Part shown: positions 1-9,803 of the stretch, piece by piece | How positions within the stretch are numbered: the stretch's first letter is position 1 | Layout: each line of letters starts with the position of its first letter | Assembly: GCA_963834825.1 (NCBI GenBank) | Contig: CAWICZ010000012.1 | Coordinates: 1-64,000 of the forward strand | Length of the DNA stretch: 64,000 bases | Source: JACDAN01 sp963834825 | GTDB lineage: Bacteria > Actinomycetota > Thermoleophilia > Gaiellales > Gaiellaceae | Direction: 5' to 3' | The notes under the pieces: generated by a model | Database searches by the model: none | Told to the model about the DNA's origin: nothing | Seen by the model: the letters and a program-made list of their open reading frames with translations, nothing else | Translations under genes and position numbers: made by a program

Positions 1-145
1 CGAGCAGCCAGATGGGCTCATGAGCGAGGCGAACCAGGAAGCCCGTCGCGACCGACTCCGCCGGCTGCGCTGAGGCGGATTTCTCCTGCAGCACGAGCCC
101 GAGCGCGAAGAAGAATGCCGCGGCGAGCGCCAGCGCGATATCCAT
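1..145 (-). CDS. DMT/EamA-like transporter, N-terminal fragment cut by window edge
   Basis: The first 48 residues of a reverse-strand gene are visible, starting at an ATG at 145 and running off the left edge. They form one long hydrophobic segment (roughly residues 2-20) with the pattern FFFALGLVLQEK, followed by a polar stretch and the start of a second segment (EPIWLL). This layout resembles the first helix of drug/metabolite-transporter (EamA or NIPA-like) proteins. There is no Shine-Dalgarno site; TAGAGT lies 6 nt before the ATG, which fits a leaderless start. The family call rests on a short stretch and is an inference. Confidence 0.5.
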   Translation of the reverse strand, partial: MDIALALAAAFFFALGLVLQEKSASAQPAESVATGFLVRLAHEPIWLL

Positions 146-171
146 CCGCCGACTCTACGGCGCTGCGCCCG

Positions 172-1255
172 CTAGGCCGGAACGACCGAGCCCGCGAAGG
201 CCCGGCGCAGCTGGACGAAGAGCGCCTCGAAGGCGAGCGGCGCCTGGAGCTGGAGCTCCTGGAGCTCGCGCCAGGTCTGCCGGACGAGCTCCGCCGCGGC
301 CTCTGCTGCGGCGGCTCGCTCCGGGCTCGCGTCCTCTTTCAGCCGATCGAGGTGGTCGACGTGGATCGCCGCGCCTTCGGCGCCCACCGCCACCGCGACG
401 AGGTCGCGGTACCACGCGGCGAGCTCCTCGAGGTAGAGCAGGAGCTCCTCTCGCTCCGCGCCCCGCTGGGCGCGCCGCAGGCGCTGCTCGGCCTCCCGGT
501 CCGGGAGCTCCTGGCCCTCGAGCTCCGCCTCGGCAGCGGCCCGCGCCTCCTGCGCCCTTTCGCCTGCCGCCGCAACGACCGCGGCCGCGGCATCCGCCGG
601 CACGAAACCCGGATCGCGATAGACGGACCTCGCCAGCTCGAGCAGCTGGACTCGCCGCTCGGCGGCCTTCGGATCGAGCAGGCGGTCGACGCGGTCGAGC
701 CGTCCGGCTGCGAGCCGTGCCAGCGCCGCCTCCTCGTTCGGGCTCAGTCCAGGCGCCCGCTCGGCGATCGCCTCGCGTACCGCCCGCTCCGAGAGCCGGC
801 GGAACGGAATCGGCTGGCAGCGTGAGCGGATCGTCTCCGGCAGCGGTCCGATGTCGTCGGCGACGAGGACGATGACCGCATACGGCGGCGGCTCCTCGAG
901 ATCCTTGAGCAGCGCGTCGGCCGCCTCGTCGTTCATCAGGTTCGCGCCGAACAGCAGGTAGACCCGCCGCTGCGCCTCGAACGGGCGCATGTGCAGGTCG
1001 CGGCGCAGCGCCCTGATCGCGTCGATACGGATCTGGTCACCGAGTGGCTCGAGCACGTAGAGGTCGGGATGCGACCGGCGCGCCGACCCGCTCGTGCTCG
1101 CCGAGCAGTTCGGCAGCGAACGCGATCGCCGTGTCTCGCTTCCCGACTCCGGCCGGGCCGTGGAACAGGTAGGCGTGCGCCGGCCCCTCCTCCAGCGCCG
1201 CGGCCAGCAGCCGCTTCGCCTCAGCCTGCTCCGGCACGCTCGCGAACGAGCTCAC
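172..1255 (-). pseudogene. holB: DNA polymerase III subunit delta' (frameshifted)
   Basis: This encodes the clamp-loader delta' subunit, which helps load the sliding clamp in replication. The N-terminal part (GTG at 1255) carries the P-loop FHGPAGVGKRD and reads to about position 1080. There the frame must change by one extra base to continue into HPDLYVLEP, then NLMNDEAADALLKDLEEPP and IRSRCQPIPF, all typical of delta'. The remainder runs to the stop at 172. No zinc-binding cysteine cluster is present. The start overlaps the end of tmk by 35 nt, a common pairing. Because holB is normally essential, the break may be a sequencing or assembly indel; a genuine pseudogene would need a second copy elsewhere. 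Confidence 0.85.
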
Positions 1256-1826
1256 GGATCTCCTTGGCGATGTCGTCCACCGGACGGTCGCCTTCGATGC
1301 TGACGATGCGCTGCGGAAAGCGGGAGGCGAGCTCGCGGAAGCCCTTGTCGACGAGGTCGAGGAAGGCGTCGCCCTCTCGCTCGATGCGATCCCGGGCAGT
1401 GGGCGAGCGTTTGCGGGCGACGTCGACGTCGACCAGCAGCAGGAACGTGAGGTCGGGAAGGACTCCGTGGATCGCGTCGATGTTGAGCGCGAGCACTCGG
1501 TCGACGCCGAGCCCGCGCGCCACGCCCTGGTAGGCGAGAGACGAGTCCAGGTAGCGGTCGGAGATCACGTCGGCGCCCTCGGAGAGCGCCGGAGCGATCA
1601 CCCGCTCGACGAGCTCGGCGCGCGCGGCGGCGAAGAGGGCCGCCTCGGACCAGGGAGCGATCGGGTCGCCGTTGAGGAGCAGTTCGCGGACGCGCTCGCC
1701 GAGCGGCGTGCCGCCCGGCTCCCTCGTCGCAACGACCCGACGGCGCTCTTCCTCCAGCCACTCGCGCAGCCGCTCGGCCTGCGTCGTCTTGCCGGACCCG
1801 TCGAGTCCTTCGAAGGTCACGAACAC
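1221..1826 (-). CDS. tmk: Thymidylate kinase
   Basis: This cytosolic enzyme phosphorylates dTMP to dTDP with ATP in dTTP synthesis. The 201-residue protein begins at GTG 1826 (MFVTFEGLDGSGKTTQAERL), where the P-loop GLDGSGKTT follows directly, as in the family. Further signatures are REPGGTPLGE (substrate-binding loop), SDRYLDSSLAYQGVARGLG and a LID-like segment after DVDVARKRS. Length is normal for the family. No Shine-Dalgarno site precedes the GTG; TATCCT lies 7 nt upstream, which suggests a leaderless transcript. holB follows with a 35-nt overlap, so the two are probably co-transcribed. Confidence 0.95.
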   Translation of the reverse strand: MFVTFEGLDGSGKTTQAERLREWLEEERRRVVATREPGGTPLGERVRELLLNGDPIAPWSEAALFAAARAELVERVIAPALSEGADVISDRYLDSSLAYQGVARGLGVDRVLALNIDAIHGVLPDLTFLLLVDVDVARKRSPTARDRIEREGDAFLDLVDKGFRELASRFPQRIVSIEGDRPVDDIAKEIRELVRERAGAG

Positions 1827-1871
1827 GCGCGGGAGGATAGTGCGGTCTTCGGGCGAAAAAAGCGTCCGCCC

Positions 1872-2381
1872 GTGAACCACCCCGCCGCTGCCGATGCCCT
1901 CGTCCGCCCCTGGCGCACCGCGACCCTGGTCGCGAGCGCCGTTGCGGCTGTCGAGCTCGTGGTCATCCTCGTCGCCGGGGCCGTGATCGTCGGCAAGCCG
2001 CTGGCCGAGCGGATGCACGATAAGGCCCGCGACCGCTCGCTGGGAGTCACTGCGACGCCGGTGAAGAAGCGCCCGAAGATCGGCTCCTCCGTCCCGCGCC
2101 TCTCGCGCATCGAGACGACCGTGATGGTGCTGAACGGCAACGGCGTCAGCGGCGCCGCCCACGACGCCGCGTCGCGCGTGAGTGCTCGCGGGTACTCGAT
2201 CGGCGAGGTCGGGAACGCAAAGCGGACGGACTACATGCGCAGCGTCGTCATGTACCGCCCGGGCTACCGGGGCGAGGCCCTCCGCCTGGCGCGTGACATG
2301 CGGATCAAAATTGTCGGCCCGCTCGACGGGCTTCGGGTCCGCGACCTGATGGGCGCCCACCTCGCCGTCGTCGTCGCCTAG
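1872..2381 (+). CDS. LytR_C domain membrane-anchored protein
   Basis: A 169-residue protein from GTG 1872. A basic N-terminus leads into one transmembrane helix at about residues 19-41 (ATLVASAVAAVELVVILVAG). The remaining extracytoplasmic region contains TVMVLNGNGVSGAAHDAASRV and a second alpha/beta unit, VVMYRPGYRGEALRLARDM. The N-G-x-G-x-x-x-A pattern is that of the LytR cell-envelope-related C-terminal domain (LytR_C), which occurs in actinobacterial envelope proteins without an enzymatic LCP domain. The role is unknown but probably concerns the cell wall. The gene is divergent from tmk and its 3' end overlaps the convergent membrane protein gene at 2378. Confidence 0.75.
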   Translation: MNHPAAADALVRPWRTATLVASAVAAVELVVILVAGAVIVGKPLAERMHDKARDRSLGVTATPVKKRPKIGSSVPRLSRIETTVMVLNGNGVSGAAHDAASRVSARGYSIGEVGNAKRTDYMRSVVMYRPGYRGEALRLARDMRIKIVGPLDGLRVRDLMGAHLAVVVA

Positions 2382-4078
2382 AAACGGAAGAAGACGTAGC
2401 GCCCGCCGGGAATCTCGACCGCCCCGCTTCCAGTTGCTGCTTGGTATTCGGCCTCCGTTGCGCTCGCCGCGTCCCCGAGCGCGACCCGGTCGAGCAGGAT
2501 CCCCGCGAAGCCCTCGGCGCGTGCGGCCGGGACGACCTCGGCGGCCGGCTTGCCGGCGATCGTCGCAGCCCAGTCCTCCGGCCGCCCGCGCATCGCGCCC
2601 CAGCTCCAGCGCAGGTCGTCCGAGTGCAGGTAGGGCTTGGCCGGCTCGTACCCGCCCATCACCGGCGACGGGGGCTCGGGGTACGGCTCGTACGGAACCT
2701 GGAGCACCCGCGCCCCTGGCGGTAGGCCGTCGTCCAGAGCGGCGATCGCGGTGGCGTCGCCGCGCCACGCAACCTCGACGGCGTCGTAGGGAGGGACGTA
2801 CGCCTTCGTGGTCTGGTCGTAGACGCCCACCGCGAGGACGAGCGCCAGGAGCCCGGCGAACACAGGCGTCCGGAGTCGCCGCTCGAGCAGGCCGAGGAGC
2901 AGCGCGACCGCGACGAGGGAGAAGAACGCGATGAAGACCGAGAGCCGGTTCCAGGCTCGGATCTGCGGCCAGATGACGGCGATGAAGGTCGAGAGCCCGC
3001 CCGTCGTCGCGACGAGAACGGCCGTGACGGTCAGCGCTGCCAGGCCGGCGTGTAGACCGAGCTCATAGCGGCGCCCGACCCCGGCGCAGGCCGCCAGCGC
3101 GACCGCAATCAGCCAGACGAGCCCGAGCGAGGCGACGAGCCCGAGGGTCGCCGAGCGCGCTTCGGTCTGCGGGATCTGGGTCGTGTACTCGTCCTTCCAG
3201 CGCGCGAGCGCGCCGATCCTGTGCCCGTCCACCGGCAGGAGCAGGTTGGTGAGCCGAAGGCTGTAGTTCTCGCTCTCGAACCAGAAGCGCTTCGCCACCT
3301 GGTCGTTCGTTCCGTTTGCGGCGCGATAGACGATCGTCGGGGCGAGCTGGACGAGCGACACGGCCAAGATCGCCGCGACGACCGCACCGCCGGCCACGAG
3401 CGCCTCCCGCTCGCGGCGCACGACAAAGCGCAGCAGTGCGGCCACGACGACGAGCACGACGGTGAAGACGGCGTAGTAGCCGGAGCCCGACGCCGTCGCG
3501 ACGACCGTGCACATCACTGCAGTGATCAGGGTCGGGCGCCAGCGGCCGAAGAGCCGGTCGCCCCGGAACACTGCCAGCGCGAGGTAGGCGCCGAGCGGCA
3601 CGGCGTAGTAGGCAGCGAGGAACAGGTGCACCTCGCCGCGCTGGAAGTGGTAGGGCAGGAACGCGTAGAGCAGCGCGATGACGAGCGCGATCCCGCGAGA
3701 GACGTCGAGGCGGCGGAGCACGATGAACGCCGTCAGCGCGGTGAGCGGGAACGTGAGCAGGAAGAAGAGGTTGATGACGAGAGCCGGGTCGCCCGTTCCG
3801 AGTCCGAGGATCCGGAACTGCAGGAGGTTCAGCGTCTCCTGGCTGATCACCGGGTAGTCGTAGAGCTCCTGACTGTTCGGAGCCCCGAGGTCCGGGTTGT
3901 TGAAGTACCAAGGGTTCTCGAGGACGTCCTTGATCAGCGTCAGGTTGAGCGTCGCGTCGCCGGTGTAGGCGAAGGGCACGCGCAGGTCAGCCCGCCAGAG
4001 CTCGAGCACGAGGGCCGCCCCGAGCAGCGCGAGCACCATGGCCGCGCCGGCGAACAGAGCGTCCGAACGGGCCTTCAA
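2378..4078 (-). CDS. Polytopic membrane protein, GT-C-like glycosyltransferase candidate
   Basis: A 566-residue integral membrane protein with about 11-12 hydrophobic helices in the first 420 residues and a soluble C-terminal domain of about 140 residues. After the first helix it has an acidic loop (AYTGDATLN, Asp near residue 41), the place where GT-C lipid-linked sugar transferases keep a catalytic Asp. This supports, but does not prove, a sugar transferase role. The start overlaps the stop of the upstream O-antigen-ligase-like gene by 4 nt (ATGA), so the two are translationally coupled and probably act together in surface polysaccharide assembly. No family-defining motif was recognised with certainty. 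Confidence 0.65.
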   Translation of the reverse strand: MKARSDALFAGAAMVLALLGAALVLELWRADLRVPFAYTGDATLNLTLIKDVLENPWYFNNPDLGAPNSQELYDYPVISQETLNLLQFRILGLGTGDPALVINLFFLLTFPLTALTAFIVLRRLDVSRGIALVIALLYAFLPYHFQRGEVHLFLAAYYAVPLGAYLALAVFRGDRLFGRWRPTLITAVMCTVVATASGSGYYAVFTVVLVVVAALLRFVVRREREALVAGGAVVAAILAVSLVQLAPTIVYRAANGTNDQVAKRFWFESENYSLRLTNLLLPVDGHRIGALARWKDEYTTQIPQTEARSATLGLVASLGLVWLIAVALAACAGVGRRYELGLHAGLAALTVTAVLVATTGGLSTFIAVIWPQIRAWNRLSVFIAFFSLVAVALLLGLLERRLRTPVFAGLLALVLAVGVYDQTTKAYVPPYDAVEVAWRGDATAIAALDDGLPPGARVLQVPYEPYPEPPSPVMGGYEPAKPYLHSDDLRWSWGAMRGRPEDWAATIAGKPAAEVVPAARAEGFAGILLDRVALGDAASATEAEYQAATGSGAVEIPGGRYVFFRF

Positions 4079-6012
4079 TGCCCGATCGAGACGAGGAGGT
4101 CGTTGGCCGGGCCGAGCGGATCGAGCTCGCGTGCCCGCTCGAGATGGCGGATCGCTCGTTCCTCGCGCCCTGTCCTAAGCTCGAAGCGGCCGAGCTCGTA
4201 CCAGGTGCGCGAGTTGCGCGGCTGAAGCTCTACCGCCTGCACGTACCGGACGAGTGCGGACCGCCCGTCGCCACGGGCCTCCTCTGCCGCAGCCGTCACG
4301 AACAGCGGCTCGATCGCGAGCGGGTTCAGTGCGCGGGCGCGGCGGGCGGCATTGAGCGCAGCCTCGGGGTCGTCACGGTCGATCGCAGCGAATGCGTCGT
4401 CCACGCTGCGGGTCGCGAGCCACGGGGCCGCGAGGGAATAGAGGGAGGCGACTGCGACGAGGATCGCGCCGACCGCCCAGAGCGGAGCCCGTCCGGGACG
4501 GCGCGCCGGCCGCCCCGCTGCGAGCATGACGCCGAGCACCACCATCACGGGCGCCGTCAGCGCCACGAAGTCCCAGTCGTAGTCGATCAGCGCATGAAGG
4601 AGATACGCCAGCAGGGCCAGGGCGAGCGCCGACGCGGCGGCCCTCTCGGCTCCCGCGCTGAGCCGCACGGCGCGCACGACCGCGACCGCCGCGGTTCCGA
4701 CGAGCCCGGCGAAGAGCAGGAACCCGACGAGCCCGGTCTCGGCGAGGAACTGGAGCGCGAGGTTGTGGGGCTCCGTCGCAAAGGTCGTGTTCGTACGAAT
4801 CGGCCGCCGGGCGACGGCGAACGAGCCGGCGCCGGTTCCGCCCACAGGCTCGTCCGTCCACAGCGTCCAGGCCTCTTCCCACCACGTCCAGCGGCTGTTC
4901 AGGTTGAACTCGCTCAGCCGTTCGGGGTTCGTGCCCGCCTGGCTCACAGGGTTCGTGAACTCGCGGAAGCCGTCGCGCGCCCAGTCGATCGGGTCGCCCC
5001 GCGACACGGCGAGCACGGCGACGAGCATGGCAGCGACCGCGCCGCCCGCCAGCCATGCGCCTGACAGACGCCAGCGAAAGCGGGGACGCCAGCGCTCCTC
5101 CTGCTCGAGGGCGTAGTACGCGGCTGCGGCGACGGCCGAGCCCGCGACGAGGAGCACGAGCCCGAACTGGAGCCCGTCCGTCTCGCGGACGCTCGCCGGT
5201 TGGAGGTCGGACGAGATGCCCGGCTGGGTGAACGCCCACGCGGATACGACGATCGCCGGCGGGAGAGCGATCAGCATCGCCGCCACGGCCTCGACGCGTT
5301 GCCTCGAGACAGCAAGGTACGCCGCGATCACGAGCAGCGCCACGACGACGCCGCCGCGCGAGTAGGTCAGGAGCAGGGTGACCGTCGCGGCGAACAGCAG
5401 GACGACTGCCGCCGTGCGAACCGGCTGTGGATGCTCGCGCCGGACCGCGAACGAGAGGCCGAGCGGCAACGCCGTCGCCGCCACGAGCGCGAGCCCGTTC
5501 CAGTAGTCGATCGGGTCGCGGAGCCGCGCGATCCGTTCGCCGTCCGGAAAGAGGGCCGGCACGACCTTCCCGGCGAGGGCCCAGACGATCACGGCGGAGA
5601 GCAGAACGGTCAGGCCGGCAGCGACGACGCGCAGCGCAGCTCGAACGGTGGCGGCGATGAACAGTCCGATCAGCGCGAACGCCAGGTAAACGACACCGCG
5701 GTTGAAGTACTCCCACGAGCGGTCGGGTGTGACCGACCAGAGCACCGAGAGGCCGATCCAGACGACGAGGCCGGCGAGCAGCCCGAGGCACGCGAGCTCC
5801 GTGCGCTCGAGGGGCGGCCAGGGAATCACGCCGAAGAGCGCGAGCGCCAGCGCGGCCGCAGCGACCGCGACTGCCGCGCCGCCAACCCCGACAAGCGGGC
5901 CGTAGGTCGAGCCGCCGCCTTCGAAGAGAGCCAGGGCGATCAGCACCGCACCTGCGACGAGAAACGCTCGGCCGGCGAGCTCCCCGGTGTCGCGTGGGAG
6001 GCCCGCACGCAT
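4075..6012 (-). CDS. O-antigen ligase/polymerase-like (Wzy_C) protein with C-terminal TPR repeats
   Basis: A 645-residue protein from ATG 6012; an in-frame TTG at 6057 would add 15 residues. About 12 transmembrane helices cover the first 520 residues. The long loop carries the O-antigen-ligase signature VGGTGAGSFA followed by EPHNLALQFLAETGLVGF, including the conserved His. The C-terminal 110 residues form at least two TPR-type repeats (PEAALNAARRARALNP, GREERAIRHLERARELDP). Such proteins join or polymerise lipid-linked glycans outside the membrane. It is coupled by ATGA to the membrane protein downstream. The exact glycan is unknown. Confidence 0.8.
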   Translation of the reverse strand: MRAGLPRDTGELAGRAFLVAGAVLIALALFEGGGSTYGPLVGVGGAAVAVAAAALALALFGVIPWPPLERTELACLGLLAGLVVWIGLSVLWSVTPDRSWEYFNRGVVYLAFALIGLFIAATVRAALRVVAAGLTVLLSAVIVWALAGKVVPALFPDGERIARLRDPIDYWNGLALVAATALPLGLSFAVRREHPQPVRTAAVVLLFAATVTLLLTYSRGGVVVALLVIAAYLAVSRQRVEAVAAMLIALPPAIVVSAWAFTQPGISSDLQPASVRETDGLQFGLVLLVAGSAVAAAAYYALEQEERWRPRFRWRLSGAWLAGGAVAAMLVAVLAVSRGDPIDWARDGFREFTNPVSQAGTNPERLSEFNLNSRWTWWEEAWTLWTDEPVGGTGAGSFAVARRPIRTNTTFATEPHNLALQFLAETGLVGFLLFAGLVGTAAVAVVRAVRLSAGAERAAASALALALLAYLLHALIDYDWDFVALTAPVMVVLGVMLAAGRPARRPGRAPLWAVGAILVAVASLYSLAAPWLATRSVDDAFAAIDRDDPEAALNAARRARALNPLAIEPLFVTAAAEEARGDGRSALVRYVQAVELQPRNSRTWYELGRFELRTGREERAIRHLERARELDPLGPANDLLVSIGH

Positions 6013-6111
6013 CGGCGGCGAAGCTACCACCGACCCTGCGGGAAGGCCTCCTAACAAACGGTTAACAGCCCCATGAGGTTGGTTTCACGTGCGTCGGCAA
6101 TACTTGTGTCA

Positions 6112-6690
6112 ATGTCGCGTGCGACGACGACAGCCGCTCCTGCCCGCGCACTCGCCATCTTTGCCGCTGCGCTGGTAGGCGCGACGGCCGTGCTGCTCAC
6201 GCTGGGCGCATCGCCGGCCCAGTCGGCGAAGCCGTGCTGGGAGCGCGTCATCGACGACTGGCTCGACAACGGCCGGATCGACGGTGTCTACTCGGCACGC
6301 TGCATCGAGGAGGCGCGAAAGAACCTGCCCGAGGACGTCCGGGCCTACAGCGACATCGAGGACAAGCTCGACGCCAAGCTCCAGGAGGCCGGACGCGCAC
6401 CTCAGGGAGGCGGCGGTGGCGGCGGCTCAGGCGGCGGCTCCGGCGGCACGGACACCACCACCACCACCACCGATCCACAGAGTGGCCCGGTCGTGGGCGA
6501 GCCCGAGCCGGACACGGGGCCGCGCGACGAAGGCCCGATCCAGGAAGTGCTCGGCGCAGGCAACACCGATGCCAGCTCGGTCCCCCTGCCGCTGATCATC
6601 CTCGCCGTACTGGCACTGCTGCTCTTGACGGCAGGCGGGGCCGGGCTCATCACGCGCAAGGTCCAGGCTCGACGCGCCGGCTCCGGCTGA
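6112..6690 (+). CDS. Secreted, C-terminally membrane-anchored protein of unknown function
   Basis: From ATG 6112 (192 residues; an upstream ATG at 6073 would add 13) the protein has a signal peptide ending near SPAQSAKP. A compact globular part follows, CWERVIDDWLDNGRID...YSARCIEEARKNLP, whose two cysteines could form a disulphide. After that come a Gly/Ser- and Thr-rich linker, an acidic stretch, a hydrophobic helix (LPLIILAVLALLLLTAGGAG) and a basic tail. The layout is that of an exported protein anchored by its C-terminus. AATACT lies 7 nt before the ATG, consistent with leaderless transcription. No function can be assigned. Confidence 0.7.
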   Translation: MSRATTTAAPARALAIFAAALVGATAVLLTLGASPAQSAKPCWERVIDDWLDNGRIDGVYSARCIEEARKNLPEDVRAYSDIEDKLDAKLQEAGRAPQGGGGGGGSGGGSGGTDTTTTTTDPQSGPVVGEPEPDTGPRDEGPIQEVLGAGNTDASSVPLPLIILAVLALLLLTAGGAGLITRKVQARRAGSG

Positions 6691-6796
6691 TCCGTCCGAC
6701 CGGCCTCCTAGTCTGGCTGGTCCGTCCCGGGGCAGACCGCTCCGAGGACGACCCTCAAATCTAAGCTGTACGAACTAAGGCCTGGGAGGTCGCGCA

Positions 6797-9556
6797 ATGG
6801 CATCCGCCGAGAAGATCCAGACGCAGGATTCGGTCGTCGACGACGCCGCGAGCCTCGCTGTTCGCCGTTTGTTCACGATCCCCGGTCGCGACCCGTTCGA
6901 GGAGATCGAGTGGGAGCGCCGGGACGCCTTCATCCCGGGCAAGGACAAGCCGGCCTTCGAGCAGAAGGACGTCGAGTTCCCGAGGTTCTGGTCGCAGACG
7001 GCGACGAACATCGTCGCCCAGAAGTACTTCCGCGGCCGCCTCGGCTCACCTGAGCGCGAGGCGAGCGTCAAGCAGATGATCGGCCGCGTCGTCACGACGA
7101 TCGGCCGCTGGGGGCGCGAGGGCCGCTACTTCGCCGACGAGGACGAGGCCGTCACCTTCGAGGACGAGCTCAAGGCGATCCTCGTCAACCAGCTCGCCGC
7201 CTTCAACAGCCCGGTCTGGTTCAACGTCGGCTTCGAGGAGCGTCCGCAGTGCTCGGCGTGCTTCATCCTCTCGATCGACGACTCGATGGAGTCGATCCTC
7301 GACTGGATCCGGCGCGAGGGGATCATCTTCCGCGGCGGCTCCGGCTCGGGCGTCAACCTGAGCACGCTGCGCTCGTCGAAAGAGCAGCTGTCGAAGGGCG
7401 GCCACGCTTCCGGCCCGGTCTCGTTCATGCGCGGCGCCGACGCCTCTGCCGGAACGATCAAGTCCGGCGGGAAGACGCGGCGCGCGGCCAAGATGGTCGT
7501 CCTCGACGTCGATCACCCGGACGTCGAGGAGTTCATCTGGTGCAAGGCGCGCGAGGAGGAGAAGGCACGCGTGCTCGAGGCGGCCGGCTACGACATGTCG
7601 CTCGACTCGCCCGACTGGGCGTCGATCCAGTACCAGAACGCGAACAACTCGGTGCGTGTCACAGACAGCTTCATGCAGGCGGTCGATTCGGATGCCGAGT
7701 GGAACCTCACGGCGCGCACCGATGGAGCGGTCGTCGAGACCCTTCACGCGCGGAAGCTGATGCACGACATGGCCGAGGCGGCCTGGCGCTGCGCGGACCC
7801 GGGCGTCCAGTACGACACGACGATCAACGCCTGGCACACCCTGCCGAACACGTCGCGGATCAATGCGTCCAACCCGTGCAGCGAGTACATGTCGATCGAC
7901 GACAGCGCCTGCAACCTCGCCTCGTTGAACCTGATGAAGTTCCGCCGCGAGGACGGCGAGTTCGACGTCGAGGCGTTCGAGCACGCCGCCGACACGGTCT
8001 TCCTCGCGCAGGAGATCCTCGTCGGGTTCTCGTCGTACCCGACGACCGAGATCGAGCAGAACGCGAAGGACTACCGCCAGCTCGGCCTCGGCTACACGAA
8101 CCTCGGCGCCTTGCTGATGGCGCGCGGCATGCCGTACGACTCCGACGACGGGCGGGCCTACTCCGCCGCGATCACGGCGCTGATGACGGGGCGTGCATAC
8201 CGGAAGTCGGCCGAGATCGCCAAGCGGATGGGCCCGTTTGCGGGCTACCAGCGGAACGCGGCCGCAATGATCGGCGTCATCGCGAAGCACCGCGCGGCAG
8301 TCGGGAACATCGAGCACGGCGACTCGGTGCCGAGCGACCTGCTCTCGGCGTGCCGCCGGGCCTGGGACGAGGCGCTCGACCTGGGCGAGGTCAGCGGGTA
8401 CCGAAACGCGCAGGCAACCGTGCTGGCTCCGACCGGGACGATCAGCTTCCTGATGGACAGCGACACGACCGGCGTCGAGCCCGACTTCTCACTCGTGAAG
8501 TCGAAGAAGCTCGTCGGCGGCGGCGAGATCACGATCGTCAACAAGACGGTGCCGATGGCGCTCGAGAAGCTCGGCTACGCACCGAACGAGATCTCCGAGA
8601 TCGAGGCGTTCATCGACGAGCGCAACACCGTGGTCGGCGCGCCGTACGTCAAGACCGACCACTACCCGGTCTTCGACTGCGCGATCGGCGAGCGGTCGAT
8701 CCACTACATGGGCCACGTGAAGATGATGGGCGCCGTCCAGCCGTTCATCTCCGGCGCGATCTCGAAGACCGTGAACATGCCGGAGCAGGTCACGGTCGAC
8801 GACGTCGCGCAGCTCTTCACCGATGCGTGGCGCCTCGGCGTCAAGGCGATCGCGATCTACCGCGACAACTGCAAGGTCGCACAGCCGTTGTCAGGCAAGA
8901 GCAACGCCGGCGCGACGACGGAGCTCGCACCGGTCGGGGCGGTGGGTGTCGCAGCTCCGAGGCGGCACCGGCTCCCCGAGGACCGCACCGAGATCGGGCG
9001 GAAGTTCAGGGTCGGCGACTACGAGGGCTACATCCACGTCGGCCTGTTCGAGGACGGAACCCCGGGCGACATCTTCGTCGACATCGCCAAGGAAGGAACG
9101 ACGCTGGCCGGCCTCATGAACTCGTTCATGATCTCGGTCTCCCTCGGCCTCCAGTACGGCGTGCCGCTCGAGGTCTACGTCTCAAAGTTCAGCCACATGC
9201 GCTTCGAGCCGAGCGGCCTCACGAACGACGAGGACATCCGCGTCGCGAAGTCGCTCGTCGACTACATCTTCCGCTGGATGGGCAAGAAGTTCCTCACGGT
9301 CGAGCAGCAGGAGGACGCGGGCATCCTCTCGGCCGAGGTGAAGGCTCGTCTCGCGGCTGCGTACGCGAACGGCGGCGACGCGCCGGGCGTGAACGCGGCG
9401 GAAGCCGGCGCGGCCGAGACAGCAACGCCGGGCCAGACGGCGCTGTTCAACCAGTGGGACGACGCAGTGGAGTGCGCCAGGTGCGGCGGCCGGATGATCC
9501 GCACGGGCTCGTGCTACACGTGCCGCGACTGCGGGACGAACACCGGCTGCAGCTGA
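6797..9556 (+). CDS. nrdJ: Vitamin B12-dependent (class II) ribonucleotide reductase
   Basis: This enzyme reduces ribonucleotides to deoxyribonucleotides using adenosylcobalamin, independent of oxygen. The 919-residue protein shows the first redox Cys in QCSACFILSIDDSM (about residue 151), FRGGSGSGVNLS, the catalytic NPCSE (about 359-363, with radical Cys), and the C-terminal cysteine-rich tail CARCGGRM...CYTCRDCG used for re-reduction. Length suits the long NrdJ form. The start is supported by GGGAGG about 7 nt upstream of ATG. The gene stands alone and ends in a hairpin terminator. The 106-nt upstream gap is too short for a full cobalamin riboswitch and none was seen. Confidence 0.97.
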   Translation: MASAEKIQTQDSVVDDAASLAVRRLFTIPGRDPFEEIEWERRDAFIPGKDKPAFEQKDVEFPRFWSQTATNIVAQKYFRGRLGSPEREASVKQMIGRVVTTIGRWGREGRYFADEDEAVTFEDELKAILVNQLAAFNSPVWFNVGFEERPQCSACFILSIDDSMESILDWIRREGIIFRGGSGSGVNLSTLRSSKEQLSKGGHASGPVSFMRGADASAGTIKSGGKTRRAAKMVVLDVDHPDVEEFIWCKAREEEKARVLEAAGYDMSLDSPDWASIQYQNANNSVRVTDSFMQAVDSDAEWNLTARTDGAVVETLHARKLMHDMAEAAWRCADPGVQYDTTINAWHTLPNTSRINASNPCSEYMSIDDSACNLASLNLMKFRREDGEFDVEAFEHAADTVFLAQEILVGFSSYPTTEIEQNAKDYRQLGLGYTNLGALLMARGMPYDSDDGRAYSAAITALMTGRAYRKSAEIAKRMGPFAGYQRNAAAMIGVIAKHRAAVGNIEHGDSVPSDLLSACRRAWDEALDLGEVSGYRNAQATVLAPTGTISFLMDSDTTGVEPDFSLVKSKKLVGGGEITIVNKTVPMALEKLGYAPNEISEIEAFIDERNTVVGAPYVKTDHYPVFDCAIGERSIHYMGHVKMMGAVQPFISGAISKTVNMPEQVTVDDVAQLFTDAWRLGVKAIAIYRDNCKVAQPLSGKSNAGATTELAPVGAVGVAAPRRHRLPEDRTEIGRKFRVGDYEGYIHVGLFEDGTPGDIFVDIAKEGTTLAGLMNSFMISVSLGLQYGVPLEVYVSKFSHMRFEPSGLTNDEDIRVAKSLVDYIFRWMGKKFLTVEQQEDAGILSAEVKARLAAAYANGGDAPGVNAAEAGAAETATPGQTALFNQWDDAVECARCGGRMIRTGSCYTCRDCGTNTGCS

Positions 9557-9580
9557 CAGACACACCTAACTGCCCGCTTC

Positions 9581-9612
9581 GAAGCCCCGACCGGCGCGGG
9601 GCTTCGTCGTTC
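9581..9612 (+). terminator. Rho-independent-type terminator after nrdJ
   Basis: GAAGCCCCG at 9581-9589 pairs perfectly with CGGGGCTTC at 9597-9605 around a 7-nt loop and is followed by a short T-containing run (GTCGTTCT). It lies 24 nt after the nrdJ stop. Confidence 0.75.
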
Positions 9613-9803
9613 TAGCCCTTCCACGCTCGTTAGCGACTGGAAAAAGGCGATACAAGGCCTGTCATGGGCGGACATCTAGTCGTTGCGCGGCGCTGGTCGC
9701 ACGCTCAGCAGCGGCCCGGCCCGCAGGAAGCGCATTGCGTCCGAATGCCGTCCGGCCCCGGGAACCGTCCGTGCGCCGTAGGCTCTTGGCTCGGATGTGC
9801 GCT

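Noticed and set aside
3221..5064. Long open frames antisense to the membrane genes at 2.4-6.0 kb
   Set aside because: They are low-complexity, Arg/Glu/Asp/Gly-rich shadow frames of high-GC coding DNA with no recognisable domains.
6691..6796. Cobalamin riboswitch upstream of the B12-dependent nrdJ
   Set aside because: Only 106 nt separate the genes, and no B12-box-like or long paired structure was seen.
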